The translations under genes were made by a program, and so were the position numbers. This document shows, one piece after another, positions 37,607 through 46,593 of a stretch of DNA of 64,000 nucleotides. This DNA is from CAILUG01 sp903844415 (lineage in GTDB: Bacteria > Pseudomonadota > Gammaproteobacteria > Pseudomonadales > Pseudohongiellaceae), in contig CANJTS010000004.1 in NCBI GenBank assembly GCA_947477655.1, positions 1 through 64,000 on the forward strand, written 5' to 3'. The notes under the pieces are model-generated. The model was given only the letters and a program-made list of their open reading frames with translations. It made no database searches and was not told the DNA's origin. Each line of letters begins with the position of its first letter. Position 1 is the first letter of the stretch.

Positions 37607-39274
37607 ATGCTAACCCAACTCAACATTCACAATTTTGCCCTGGTCGAACACCTCGATATCGAACTCTTGGCTGGTATGACAGCAATTACCGGCGAAACCG
37701 GCGCGGGCAAATCTATAATGCTGGATGCCTTAGGACTGACTCTAGGCGACCGCGCTGATCTGGATGTGATCCGCGCCGGTGCTGAGCGAGCAGATATCTG
37801 CGCCACATTTACCCTGCACGACAACCCAGAAGCCTCATCCTGGTTGGCCGACCACGATTTTCCCAACAGCGAGGACCTGTGCATTCTACGCCGCGTGTTG
37901 ACCAAAGATGGCCGTTCCCGCGCCTATATCAACGGTCAAACCACCACCTTGGCGGAGCTCAAAATCCTGGGTGAAATGCTAATCGACATTCACAGTCAGC
38001 ACGAACATCAGTCCTTGCTGAAAACCTCCACCCACCAACGATTACTGGATGCTTTTGGTGGATTGGAAGAACTAACAGCAAAAGTTCAGCAGCAAGCGTT
38101 AAGTGCGCGCAAACTCAATCAGGAAATCAGCCGTTTGCGTGGCCTTGCCGCCGCCAACAGCGGGCAACTGGAACTGCTGACGTTTCAGGTGCAGGAGTTG
38201 GATGAGATTAATCTGCAAGCCAATGAATTACAGGTTCTGGAAGCTGAACACCAGCAACTGAGTCATGCCGATGCTGCTCTGACTGCCCTGCAACTGGTAC
38301 AGGATATTTGTAGTGCCAACGAAGACTTTAATCTGGAACAGGGGCTGCGCCGAGCGACGGGTTTGCTGGAGGCGGTTCCTTTCAATAATCCCCAATTAAC
38401 AGAAGCGGCAACGCTACTCAACACGGCACTTATCCAAATTGAGGAAGCAGGAGCCACGCTCAGTCGGGCCACTGATCGCATCGAACTTAATCCAACCCGA
38501 CTCGAAGAAGTGGATCAACGACTAGGGTTAATTCATCGCTTGGCCCGTAAACACAAGGTCGCCGCAGCAGAGTTGTTCACGTTTGGCTGCGCATTAAGCA
38601 CACGCTTACAAGGTTTCGGCAGTGCCGACAGTTCAGCGGACGTATTACAAGTGCAGTTACAAGCCATACTGGATATGTATCACCAACTTGCCGCAGAACT
38701 CAGTCGTAAACGAAGTAAAGCCGCCTTGCTGCTTGAAAAAGCAGTTAATACACAACTGACCAAACTAGGCATGGCTAGCGCTCGATTTTCTTTGGACCTG
38801 CATACCGACAAATCCGCAGCACCCAGCAGCAATGGATATGATGCAGCCGAATTCATGATCAGCACCAACCCCGGCCAAAGCGCCAAGGCCTTGGTAAAAA
38901 TAGCTTCCGGTGGAGAACTTTCGCGCATCAGTCTCGCCATACAGGTAGTGACCGCCCTCACATCTGCCATACCCACAATTGTGTTTGATGAAGTAGATGT
39001 AGGGATCGGCGGCGGAACCGCCAAAGTGGTGGGAGAACTGTTGCAACAACTAGGCAGCAAAGGCCAAGTATTGTGCGTCACGCACCAAAGCCAGGTGGCA
39101 GCGCATGCCCAGCATCACTTGTTGGTCAGTAAAACATCCAACAAGCACAACACTACTACTAGCCTTGCCCTGTTGAATCAGGCCGAAAGAATAAAAGAGG
39201 TAGCCCGTATGTTAGGAGGCGATGACCTGAGCGAAAATTCGTTGGCACATGCGCGGGAATTACTGGGACATTAA
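37607..39274 (+). CDS. recN: DNA repair protein RecN
   Basis: SMC-like ATPase acting early in double-strand-break repair. The 555 residues show Walker A GETGAGKS (29-36) and IDIHSQHEHQSLL near 125-137. Long coiled-coil arms follow, then the C-terminal ASGGELSRISLAIQ signature and Walker B PTIVFDEVDVGIGGGTA. The length is standard. Divergent from grpE and convergent with fur. No recognisable LexA box was seen upstream. Confidence 0.97.
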   Translation: MLTQLNIHNFALVEHLDIELLAGMTAITGETGAGKSIMLDALGLTLGDRADLDVIRAGAERADICATFTLHDNPEASSWLADHDFPNSEDLCILRRVLTKDGRSRAYINGQTTTLAELKILGEMLIDIHSQHEHQSLLKTSTHQRLLDAFGGLEELTAKVQQQALSARKLNQEISRLRGLAAANSGQLELLTFQVQELDEINLQANELQVLEAEHQQLSHADAALTALQLVQDICSANEDFNLEQGLRRATGLLEAVPFNNPQLTEAATLLNTALIQIEEAGATLSRATDRIELNPTRLEEVDQRLGLIHRLARKHKVAAAELFTFGCALSTRLQGFGSADSSADVLQVQLQAILDMYHQLAAELSRKRSKAALLLEKAVNTQLTKLGMASARFSLDLHTDKSAAPSSNGYDAAEFMISTNPGQSAKALVKIASGGELSRISLAIQVVTALTSAIPTIVFDEVDVGIGGGTAKVVGELLQQLGSKGQVLCVTHQSQVAAHAQHHLLVSKTSNKHNTTTSLALLNQAERIKEVARMLGGDDLSENSLAHARELLGH

Positions 39275-39323
39275 AACTACTTGTAAGTGGCAGCGTGCCA
39301 ACTGGATTCGGCACACTCTCTCA

Positions 39324-39740
39324 TCAGACTTGGCAGTTCTGACACAAACCGTAGATATTCAAAGAATGGTCACTCACTGTAAATCCGTGAGCTTTAGCTG
39401 CCGCCAACTGACGTTGTTCGATAATTTCATCGATAAATTCCTGCACTATGCCGCATTTGGTACACACGATGTGGTCGTGATGGGTTTCGGAATTCATTTC
39501 AAATACCGAATGCCCCCCTTCGAAATGGTGACGCATAACTAGGCCGGCACTTTCAAATTGGGTTAACACGCGATACACCGTTGCCAACCCGACATCTTCG
39601 TCAGCATCACGCAAGGATTTGTAGACATCTTCAGCGCTGAGGTGACGATCTACAGCATTTTCTAAAATTTGCATGATTTTTACGCGAGGCAGGGTGACTT
39701 TAAGTCCGGCCTTGCGTAATTCCTGGTTTTCTCCGCTCAT
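39324..39740 (-). CDS. fur: ferric uptake regulator Fur
   Basis: Iron-responsive repressor. From the ATG at 39740 it is 138 residues: a winged-helix domain (KAGLKVTLPRVKIMQIL to GLATVYRVLTQFESAG) and a metal-binding dimerisation domain with HHHFEGGHSVFEMN split at HHFEGGHSVFE, HHDHIVCTKCG and CQNCQV. An upstream-extended 229-residue frame has no homologous sequence and was rejected. Divergent from bamE, as in pseudomonads. Confidence 0.96.
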   Translation of the reverse strand: MSGENQELRKAGLKVTLPRVKIMQILENAVDRHLSAEDVYKSLRDADEDVGLATVYRVLTQFESAGLVMRHHFEGGHSVFEMNSETHHDHIVCTKCGIVQEFIDEIIEQRQLAAAKAHGFTVSDHSLNIYGLCQNCQV

Positions 39741-39900
39741 TGTATACCCCTGTTTGTGGTCAATGTGCGATAGCACGGGGTGTGGTGCAGAACCCCAAGC
39801 CCGCGCAATCTTTGTTACGTTTTTTTCAGACTGCCAGTTCGCGCGCAGTTCGGGTATTATGCCCGCTTCGATGGGCATGTAACAGCTTAGGTATATCTGC

Positions 39901-40317
39901 TTGAAAATTCTGATTTTGATCTGCACTGTGCTGACATTATGTGCGTGTGGCAGTGTGTCTTCGTTCAGCTTTCCTGGTGTGTACCGTATCGACGTACCCC
40001 AGGGCAATATCATTACCCAAGAAATGGTAGATCAACTGCGGCCAGGCCTGAGTAAACGTCAGGTAAATTTTATTCTCGGCACACCACTGTTACGCGACAC
40101 TTTTGACCAGGATCGCTGGGATTATATGTACAGTTATCAACCAGGCGGCGGTGAACGCGCGCAGGAAATTTTGACTGTGTATTTTGCCGATGGAGCATTA
40201 ACGAAATTCACTGGCGATTTTGAGCAGACACCTGAAAACTTGCAGTTTCCCGCCCAGGCATCAGGTAATACCCCCGCAGTAACTGCCCCAGCAGTAACTT
40301 CACCCGCCCCACGATAA
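39901..40317 (+). CDS. bamE: outer-membrane assembly lipoprotein BamE
   Basis: Lipoprotein of the BAM complex (SmpA/OmlA). The 138 residues start at TTG, have a lipoprotein signal with the modified cysteine at 16 (LCAC), then FPGVYRIDVPQGN, DQLRPGLSKRQVNFILGTPLL and WDYMYSYQPG, the BamE core. The C-terminal tail is rich in Ala, Pro and Thr. No in-frame ATG exists near the signal peptide; an AGG about 11 bases upstream supports the TTG. The fur-bamE divergence is conserved. Confidence 0.93.
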   Translation: MKILILICTVLTLCACGSVSSFSFPGVYRIDVPQGNIITQEMVDQLRPGLSKRQVNFILGTPLLRDTFDQDRWDYMYSYQPGGGERAQEILTVYFADGALTKFTGDFEQTPENLQFPAQASGNTPAVTAPAVTSPAPR

Positions 40318-40388
40318 CAAGCACTCATGCAGGCCATAGCCTGATCATGGCTGTGACACTCATGCTGTCAAATTGTCATTCTCGCCAT

Positions 40389-40754
40389 TTATTCTTCGGT
40401 ATCCTCGCTTTGTGCTTGTAACAATCCTTTTTGTTTCGCCCGCGCTGCCCGCAGAAGCCGAGCCTGCATCGGATCGAGCAATAAAGGCCGATAAATCTCT
40501 ACCCTGTCTTTGGAATTAAGTTGATACACTTTTGGCAGTGGCAAAGTTTTTCCGTCCAACTGGCGCGAAAAAATTCCCATGGCAGCAGTTTCGGGATTTA
40601 TCTCTGGAAATTCTTGCACAATTCCCGACTGCACTACTGCTGCAAAAGCTGTACAGCCCTTGATTACCTGCAAAGTGATAATGCGTTGATGCGCTGGTAA
40701 GGCATATGCCACCTCAACTGTTATCCGCTCTACCGAAGCATCAGTGTTTTCCAT
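40389..40754 (-). CDS. rnfH: RnfH-family ubiquitin-like protein
   Basis: Small protein of the RnfH/UPF0125 family, encoded beside ratA in many proteobacteria; its biochemical role is not settled. From the ATG at 40754 it is 121 residues with ITVEVAYALPAHQRIITLQV, IFSRQLDGKTLPL and DRVEIYRPLLLDPMQARLLRA, the family core. Its start overlaps the end of ratA by 14 bp, indicating translational coupling. The upstream 155-residue frame is an out-of-family extension. Confidence 0.93.
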   Translation of the reverse strand: MENTDASVERITVEVAYALPAHQRIITLQVIKGCTAFAAVVQSGIVQEFPEINPETAAMGIFSRQLDGKTLPLPKVYQLNSKDRVEIYRPLLLDPMQARLLRAARAKQKGLLQAQSEDTEE

Positions 40755-41178
40755 AGAGATACTCCGCCCGTTTACACACGGCATTAACAAGATCCTTGCT
40801 GGTGGCTTCAAACAAAGTGCGCAGCGCCATATCCAGCAAGCCCAGCTTGAATTCAAACTGCATATCTAGACAGGTTTTGCAGTCAGTATCGGTCAGCTGT
40901 ACAAACCGCCATTGCGCCGAAAAATTTTTAAAAGGACCTTCAACCAAGGTCATGTGAATATCCGTTGGTGCTTTCAAGACATTGCGTGTAGTAAATGAAT
41001 AACACAAACCAGCCTTACCCAATTCGAGCCTGGCGGTAATCGCTTGCGCATCTGCAGAAATAATTTGCGCACTTACACAGCCGTGCATAAACAGCGGGTA
41101 AGCGGCAATGTCATTGACCAAGGCAAAAATAGCCTCGGCAGAATAAGGCAGCAGTGCGGTTTGGGAGATTATTGTCAT
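40741..41178 (-). CDS. ratA: RatA-type START/COQ10-domain protein
   Basis: Member of the polyketide-cyclase/START family; described in E. coli as RatA, which blocks 70S assembly, and related to COQ10 ubiquinone-binding proteins. From MTIISQTALLPYSAEAIF the protein is 145 residues with VNDIAAYPLFMHGC, EGPFKNFSAQWRF and FEFKLGLLDMALRTLFE. An ATG ten codons upstream (41208) has a better placed AAGG, so the N-terminus is uncertain. Paired with rnfH and divergent from smpB, the standard arrangement. Confidence 0.93.
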   Translation of the reverse strand: MTIISQTALLPYSAEAIFALVNDIAAYPLFMHGCVSAQIISADAQAITARLELGKAGLCYSFTTRNVLKAPTDIHMTLVEGPFKNFSAQWRFVQLTDTDCKTCLDMQFEFKLGLLDMALRTLFEATSKDLVNAVCKRAEYLYGKH

Positions 41179-41237
41179 TGGGCAAGTGTAAAGAAGTTTG
41201 CTATTCATAGCAGCCTTGCATCTCTATAATCGCGCAC

Positions 41238-41717
41238 ATGCCAAAAACCAAAAGAAATGACGACACCACGATAGTCGTCAACAAGAAAGCAAGTCACGAC
41301 TACTTTATCGAAGATAAATATGAAGCCGGCCTTGTCCTGCAAGGCTGGGAAGTCAAAAGTCTGCGCAATAACAAAATCCAGCTGGTCGACAGCCATGTCA
41401 TCATCATGCACGGTGAAGCCTGGTTGCTCGGCGCGCAAATTGTGCCAATGGCAAGTGCCAGCACCCATCACATTGCCGACCCCACCCGCACCCGCAAATT
41501 ACTGCTCAATCAAAAGGAGCTCGCACGAATTTTCAGTGGCATTCAGCAAAAAGGCTATACCTGTGTATGCACTCGTATGTACTGGAAAGAACATATAGTG
41601 AAATGCCAGATCGCGCTCGCCAAAGGCAAACATACCTACGACAAACGCACGGTTGAGAAAGATCGAGAATGGAATATCACCAGACAACGCACAATGCAGA
41701 AAGTGTCAAAATTGTAA
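41238..41717 (+). CDS. smpB: SsrA-binding protein SmpB
   Basis: Partner of tmRNA in rescuing stalled ribosomes. The 159 residues show the SmpB core: NKKASHDYFIEDKYEAGLVL, GWEVKSLRNNKIQLVDSHV and the basic C-terminal tail KGKHTYDKRTVEKDREWN that mimics mRNA in the ribosome channel. The ssrA gene follows 139 bp downstream on the same strand. Confidence 0.97.
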   Translation: MPKTKRNDDTTIVVNKKASHDYFIEDKYEAGLVLQGWEVKSLRNNKIQLVDSHVIIMHGEAWLLGAQIVPMASASTHHIADPTRTRKLLLNQKELARIFSGIQQKGYTCVCTRMYWKEHIVKCQIALAKGKHTYDKRTVEKDREWNITRQRTMQKVSKL

Positions 41718-41856
41718 TTGCCCAGTTTGCAATTACGTTTTCATAAATTAATGATCGCAGCAACGCTTGAAATGCAACTGAGCACCTCAATTTAGTAAGT
41801 GTACACATACACGCAGCGGTAGTGTGTGATCGGTGTGCTACCATGTACACTCTTTT

Positions 41857-42216
41857 GGGGGCGCTCTGGATTCGACGCCGGTTACAAAACCCGAGGGGCA
41901 TGTCGAGAGGGTAGTAACTCTCGTATAAAAAATTACTGCAACTTTCTAGTTGCCAACGACGATAGCTACGCTTTAGCAGCCTAAGGGCCGCTAACGATTG
42001 GCCCGGGATGCCTGTAAACCGGTGTTTACCAATTGTCATATAGAACAGGATCGCGAAACCGGTGTGCCTGGCATCCAATCGCTAAAACTCCTCAGGCTCG
42101 CCTCGCACACCCTGCCCGTCGGGCGGTGAAAGGCTAACTCAGTCGACGAAGCTAAACATGTAGAACCAAAGGCAGAGGACTGGCGGACGGGGGTTCAAAT
42201 CCCCCCGCCTCCACCA
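41857..42216 (+). ncRNA. ssrA: transfer-messenger RNA (tmRNA)
   Basis: 360-nt one-piece tmRNA. The acceptor stem GGGGGCG pairs with CGCCTCC, followed by ACCA; the 5' part has CTCTGGATTCGAC and the 3' part the GGGTTCAAATCCC T-arm. The tag frame runs from GCC at 41952 to TAA at 41984 and encodes ANDDSYALAA, a typical gammaproteobacterial degradation tag. A TACACT -10 box lies just upstream of the mature 5' end. An intrinsic terminator follows at 42223. Confidence 0.97.
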
Positions 42217-42396
42217 ATTAATAAAAAAGCTCCTCTCGTCAGAGCGGGGCTTTTTTATTAACTACAGGATTTGAGATTTGAACACCCGGGACGGGGGGTG
42301 AGTGAGGTTAAAGAGAGAGCAAACAATTTTGCTCTCTCCCTCACGAACGGGCGAGGCTCCGCCGAGCACTGGGTACTAATCCCCCGCCTCCACCAA
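42191..42396 (+). repeat. direct repeat of the tmRNA 3' end (attachment-site-like)
   Basis: The tmRNA 3' end (42191-42217) is repeated at 42371-42396. Sixteen bases, CCCCCGCCTCCACCAA, are identical, and the similarity extends leftward through the T-arm (GGGT...AAT) with a few changes. Such duplicated tmRNA ends are what site-specific integrases leave at the two borders of an island. Only 154 bp separate the copies and no integrase is present, so this is a remnant. Within the interval is a stem GAGAGAGCAAA/TTTTGCTCTCTC (about 42312-42338). Confidence 0.8.
42223..42257 (+). terminator. tmRNA terminator
   Basis: Stem AAAAAAGCTCC/GGGGCTTTTTT with a T-run, seven bases after the tmRNA CCA end. Confidence 0.9.
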
Positions 42397-42425
42397 CTAA
42401 AAGTCCAGTCAGTTGCATAAATGAA

Positions 42426-43358
42426 GTGCCGGCTGAAGCACTCATTTGGCAGGATCCAGTGCCGGCGGTTGATCACCCTTTGGTTGATGCCAGCGACATC
42501 GTTGAACTCAAGTCTGCAGTGCTTGCTGCGGGACTAAGCGTACCTGAGTTGGTCAGAACAGCATGGGCCTCCGCCTCTTCGTTCCGGGGCACTGACTTAC
42601 GCGGCGGTGCCAACGGCGCACGTATCCAGCTGGCTCCACAGAGAGAGTGGGTCGCCAACAATCCAACAGAACTAGAAAAGGTGTTGGGGCGTCTGCAATT
42701 AGTTCAACAAGACTTCAATAGTGCACAAACAGGTGGCAAGCAAATATCACTGGCTGACTTGATTGTACTGGGTGGTAGTGCTGCGATTGAACAAGCCGGA
42801 AAGAATGCTGGAATCGACGTGCAAGTGCCGTTTACAGCCGGACGTACCGACGCTCTGCAAGAGCAGACCGATGTGCAGTCGTTTGCGGTGCTGGAACCGA
42901 CTGCGGATGGTTTCCGCAATTATTACGGCCCAGGCAACCGCAGATCGCCGGCGGAGTTGCTGGTCGACAAGGCCACCCTGTTGACATTGACCGTACCCGA
43001 AATGACCGTGTTGGTGGGAGGTATGCGTGTACTGAATGCAAATGCTGACCAATCTGCCCATGGGGTATTGACCGCTCAACCTGGCAACTTGAGTAATGAT
43101 TTCTTCGTGAATCTGCTTGATATGTCGACACTGTGGTCGAAGTCAGCTTCAGCAGAAGGCATCTACGAAGGACGTGATCGCAATAATGGCGAACTCAAGT
43201 GGACCGCCACCCCCGTTGATTTAATCTTCGGCTCCAACTCCGAGCTGCGCTCAATTGCAGAAGTCTATGCAGCCGGCGATGCCAGCGAGAAGTTTACTCA
43301 TGACTTTGTCGAGGCGTGGACCAAGGTGATGAACCTTGATCGTTTCGATATCCAATAA
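42426..43358 (+). pseudogene. katG: 5'-truncated catalase-peroxidase (KatG C-terminal domain only)
   Basis: 310 codons, in frame and without internal stops, matching the C-terminal half of KatG: EALIWQDPVP, ELVRTAWASASSFRG, RGGANGARIQLAPQR, EKVLGRLQLV, DLIVLGGSAAIEQA and the ending WTKVMNLDRFDI. Full KatG is about 720-740 residues. The entire haem-binding N-terminal domain, including the catalytic Trp and His and the Met-Tyr-Trp adduct residues, is missing. Homology begins within about 25 bp of the distal tmRNA-end repeat. No promoter or start site is visible, so it is a dead remnant. Confidence 0.9.
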
Positions 43359-43793
43359 CCCCGCTACCGAAATATTGCAGCAGGCCTGTCCTGATCTGCT
43401 GCAATACTCGTGCTCTTTGCTGGCGATGACAGGAGCAATTGTGCAAAATATTACTGATACCAAAAATATTCTTGAATCAAGCAAGTGGAGCAATAGCTGA
43501 GCAGCGACAACTTGCTTGCAGCAGGAACTATTTGTACTAAAGTGAAGTAATAAATTTAGTAATTAATTTCTCTGCAATCCTCCATCCTAGGCTCAATCAC
43601 GCAGCCGTTCACTTATCAAGGCAGCAAGTACGATATTGCTTCGCTATGCAGTTTTAAGGAAAAACCCTATCGCATTAAGTGATCTATTATGTATAAGACC
43701 ATCGGCACTCCGGCGAGGTTAATTCTTTTCAAATTTTAATTCGAATTCGAACAAATCTGAAGTACGCTAAAACAACTCTAACTTGGTCTCAAT
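43359..43793. other. intergenic region after the katG remnant
   Basis: About 435 bp without a gene. Near its left end is a perfect 11-bp stem TATTGCAGCAG/CTGCTGCAATA (43373-43383 with 43396-43406, 12-nt loop), probably the old katG terminator. The rest is AT-rich and should contain the promoter of the TIGR01777 gene. Confidence 0.55.
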
Positions 43794-44693
43794 ATGCACG
43801 TACTTATTACAGGCGGTACTGGTTTAATTGGTCGTCGGTTATGTGCAGCGCTAAGTGCGCGCGGCGATAGCGTGACGGTTCTAAGTCGTCGCCCTCAATC
43901 TGTGCCAAAACTTTGTGGCACTGGCGTCAACGCGATGGCAAGTCTGGATCATTGGACCTCCGAGCTAAGGTTTGATGCGTTAATAAATCTGGCGGGTGAA
44001 CCTATCATCGATGCTAGATGGACGAAAACACGTCAACAGGTATTGCTCGATAGCCGTGTAGCTGTGACTGAAAAATTAGTAAAAAAAATTGCACAGACAA
44101 AACATCAACCACAAGTGTTAATCAGCGGATCTGCGATCGGATATTACGGCATTGATGCTGATCAAACTTTGAATGAAGAGAGCAATTCTGGTCACGATTT
44201 TTCTGCTTCTTTATGTGTTGCCTGGGAAAAAGCAGCGCAAACCGTTACCGAAATGGATGTGCGTAGCGTCATATTACGTACCGGTTTGGTGTTAGATAAT
44301 GACGGTGGCATTTTAAAGAAAATGCTGCTCCCGTTTCAGTGTGCTTTGGGAAGTCGTTTGGGCGATGGCCGGCAATGGATGAGTTGGATACATTGCGAAG
44401 ATTATCTGAACGCCGTATTGACTTTGCTAGACGATACATCTGCCACTGGCCCCTATAATCTGACGGCACCACAGCCAGTCACGAATGCCGACTTTACCCG
44501 CTGTTTAAGTCGTGCAGTACATAGACCAGCACTCTTCGTTATCCCCGCGTGGCTCTTGCGACTGGCAATGGGTGAGCGTTCGGATTTGTTATTGGGTGGG
44601 CAGCGCGTGCTGCCAACGCGTTTATTAACGCGCGGATTTCATTTTCAATATCCTGATTTGACGAGCGCGTTGGCAAATTTGATTGAGCATTGA
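43794..44693 (+). CDS. TIGR01777-family NAD(P)-dependent epimerase/oxidoreductase
   Basis: SDR39U1/YfcH-type extended short-chain dehydrogenase of 299 residues. It has the Rossmann motif TGGTGLIGRRL (6-16), the LINLAGEPI segment, the GSAIGYYG motif with Tyr, and a C-terminal DUF1731-like stretch ending RVLPTRLLTRGFHFQYPDL. The substrate is unknown for the family. It is the first gene of a plus-strand run toward the photolyase, 41 bp downstream; TIGR01777 genes are often found beside photolyase clusters. Confidence 0.9.
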   Translation: MHVLITGGTGLIGRRLCAALSARGDSVTVLSRRPQSVPKLCGTGVNAMASLDHWTSELRFDALINLAGEPIIDARWTKTRQQVLLDSRVAVTEKLVKKIAQTKHQPQVLISGSAIGYYGIDADQTLNEESNSGHDFSASLCVAWEKAAQTVTEMDVRSVILRTGLVLDNDGGILKKMLLPFQCALGSRLGDGRQWMSWIHCEDYLNAVLTLLDDTSATGPYNLTAPQPVTNADFTRCLSRAVHRPALFVIPAWLLRLAMGERSDLLLGGQRVLPTRLLTRGFHFQYPDLTSALANLIEH

Positions 44694-44734
44694 TTTAACA
44701 CTAATGCATCAAGCGTAAACAGAGTGAAACAGAC

Positions 44735-46297
44735 ATGCAGGCTAAAAATCAAACTTCACCTTTTAAAACAACAAGCCTACGTTTGATATTGGGTGATCAG
44801 CTAAATCCTGCGCATAGCTGGTTTGCACATCAACACGATAATGTCATGTACGTGATGATGGAAGTACGTCAAGAGACCGATTATGTGCTGCATCATGCAC
44901 AAAAAATCATTGCTATTTTTGCCGGAATGCGCGATTTGGCGCGGCAATTGCGTGAAGATGGACATCGGCTGCATTATTTGCATATTGATGATCCGGAAAA
45001 TACGCATTCGATAACGACGAATTTAACCTGGCTAGCTGCGCAATATCAGATCAGAGAGATTGAATACCAAGCGCCAGATGAATGGCGTCTTGACCAGCAA
45101 TTACATGACTTTTCTGATGCTTGTGGTGTGCCATGCCGGATGGTCGATTCAGAACATTTTTATACCTCACAAGCCGAAGTTGGGCAGATTTTTCATGGCA
45201 GCAAAAAATGGCTAATGGAACACTTTTATCGCCAGATGCGGGTCAAGCATCAAGTGTTAATGGATGTGGATAACAAACCACTGGGTGGGGATTGGAACTA
45301 TGATCACGATAATCGCAAAGCCTGGCCCGGCTTGCCTGGGGAGCCTACCGACATTCGCCCCAAACATGATCACAATGCGCTCTGGAACAGCATAAAAGCG
45401 GCCGGAATCAAGAGTTTTGGTGAGCCCAAAGCGGACAATTTTTGCTGGCCACTAAACCGGCAAGAAGCCTTACTGCAACTCGATGCTTTCGTCACTCACT
45501 CCTTGCCACACTTCGGCGAATTTCAAGATGCGATGAGTAGCAAGGCCTGGCGGCTATTTCATTCCTTATTATCGTTTGCGCTGAATACCAAGATGCTCAA
45601 TCCATGCGAAGTGGTGCAGCGAGTAGAGGCAGCGTTTCATCAAGGCGCTGCGCCCTTGAGCGCAGTCGAGGGCTATATCCGTCAAATCATCGGATGGCGC
45701 GAATATATCCGTGGCGTGTACTGGCACCATATGCCGGCTTATGCGCAAAAAAATGTGTTTAACCATCAAAGTGAATTACCGACCTGGTTCTGGACAGGTA
45801 AAACCAAGATGCGCTGCATGGCCCACGCGATTAGCCAATCTTTAGAGCACGCTCATGCGCACCATATCCAACGTTTGATGGTGATAGGAAATTTCTCTTT
45901 ACTGGCAGGGCTTCATCCTCAGCGTGTGCATGAATGGTATCTCGGCGTTTATATCGACGCTTTCGAGTGGGTAGAATTGCCCAACACCTTGGGTATGAGT
46001 CAGTATGCCGATGGTGGCTTGCTTGCGACCAAGCCGTATGTGTCGAGCGCAGCGTATATCGATCGTATGAGTGATTACTGTAAGGGCTGCCATTACGACA
46101 AAAAATCACGGGTGGGCGACAACGCTTGTCCATTCAATTCTTTGTACTGGGATTTTTTTGCCCGTAATGTAAGCACGCTATCCAATAATCCACGTATAGG
46201 AATGGTGTACCCACAACTACGTAAAATGACGCCTGATTCGACGCAAGCATTCAAACAGCAAGCGATGTTTTATCGAAACAATCTGGAGACTCTTTAA
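44735..46297 (+). CDS. prokaryotic (6-4) photolyase with [4Fe-4S] cluster (FeS-BCP/CryPro type)
   Basis: Light-driven DNA-repair flavoprotein of the deoxyribodipyrimidine-photolyase-related family. The 520 residues begin with an N-terminal domain (LRLILGDQLNPAHSWF) and end in an all-helical FAD domain with QIIGWREYIRGVYW. Four cysteines, C361, C449, C452 and C465, have the same spacing (88, 3, 13) as the cluster ligands I recall for Agrobacterium PhrB (350, 438, 441, 454). The length is normal. The likely role is repair of (6-4) photoproducts; a cryptochrome-like signalling role is possible. Confidence 0.92.
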   Translation: MQAKNQTSPFKTTSLRLILGDQLNPAHSWFAHQHDNVMYVMMEVRQETDYVLHHAQKIIAIFAGMRDLARQLREDGHRLHYLHIDDPENTHSITTNLTWLAAQYQIREIEYQAPDEWRLDQQLHDFSDACGVPCRMVDSEHFYTSQAEVGQIFHGSKKWLMEHFYRQMRVKHQVLMDVDNKPLGGDWNYDHDNRKAWPGLPGEPTDIRPKHDHNALWNSIKAAGIKSFGEPKADNFCWPLNRQEALLQLDAFVTHSLPHFGEFQDAMSSKAWRLFHSLLSFALNTKMLNPCEVVQRVEAAFHQGAAPLSAVEGYIRQIIGWREYIRGVYWHHMPAYAQKNVFNHQSELPTWFWTGKTKMRCMAHAISQSLEHAHAHHIQRLMVIGNFSLLAGLHPQRVHEWYLGVYIDAFEWVELPNTLGMSQYADGGLLATKPYVSSAAYIDRMSDYCKGCHYDKKSRVGDNACPFNSLYWDFFARNVSTLSNNPRIGMVYPQLRKMTPDSTQAFKQQAMFYRNNLETL

Positions 46298-46343
46298 TTT
46301 CCATTAATCAGCTCGACAATGGGCGAAGTAAGCCATTAACTGA

Positions 46344-46549
46344 CGTAATCCTAAAAAATTATTTTTGACAAAATGGACTGCCTACAGATCACAGAAAAAC
46401 ACAAACATTTCTTGGTCTGTAAAGTGCTGCAACCAGAATTCCCGCAGACAACAATTGTAGAAGTGGAGATCGAAGCTGTTTATTCCCACCAGAAACGCCT
46501 CATCGATTGGCGCGAACTACAAGATACCAGTTTGTGGAAGCAAGGCTGA
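46344..46549 (+). pseudogene. frameshifted TIGR02450 Trp-rich protein
   Basis: The family N-terminus NPKKLFLTKWTA is readable from 46347 in one frame. The rest, LQITEKHKHFLVCKV to RLIDWRELQDTSLWKQG and a stop, is readable in the next frame. Joining them needs a single extra base near 46381-46383, most simply one C lost from a CCC run. There is also an in-frame stop (TGA 46341-46343) directly before the first readable residue, and no start. The gene is therefore broken or the assembly has errors here. TIGR02450 proteins commonly accompany photolyases. Confidence 0.75.
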
Positions 46550-46593
46550 CTTTGAGCCAAACTAGGTGTTGTTGACTTTATCAAGAGGACATT

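Noticed and set aside
39741..40013. 91-residue N-terminal extension of Fur
   Set aside because: It runs through the divergent bamE promoter and start and has no Fur homology.
42426..43358. Functional short catalase-peroxidase
   Set aside because: All haem-domain residues are missing; only the C-terminal domain remains.
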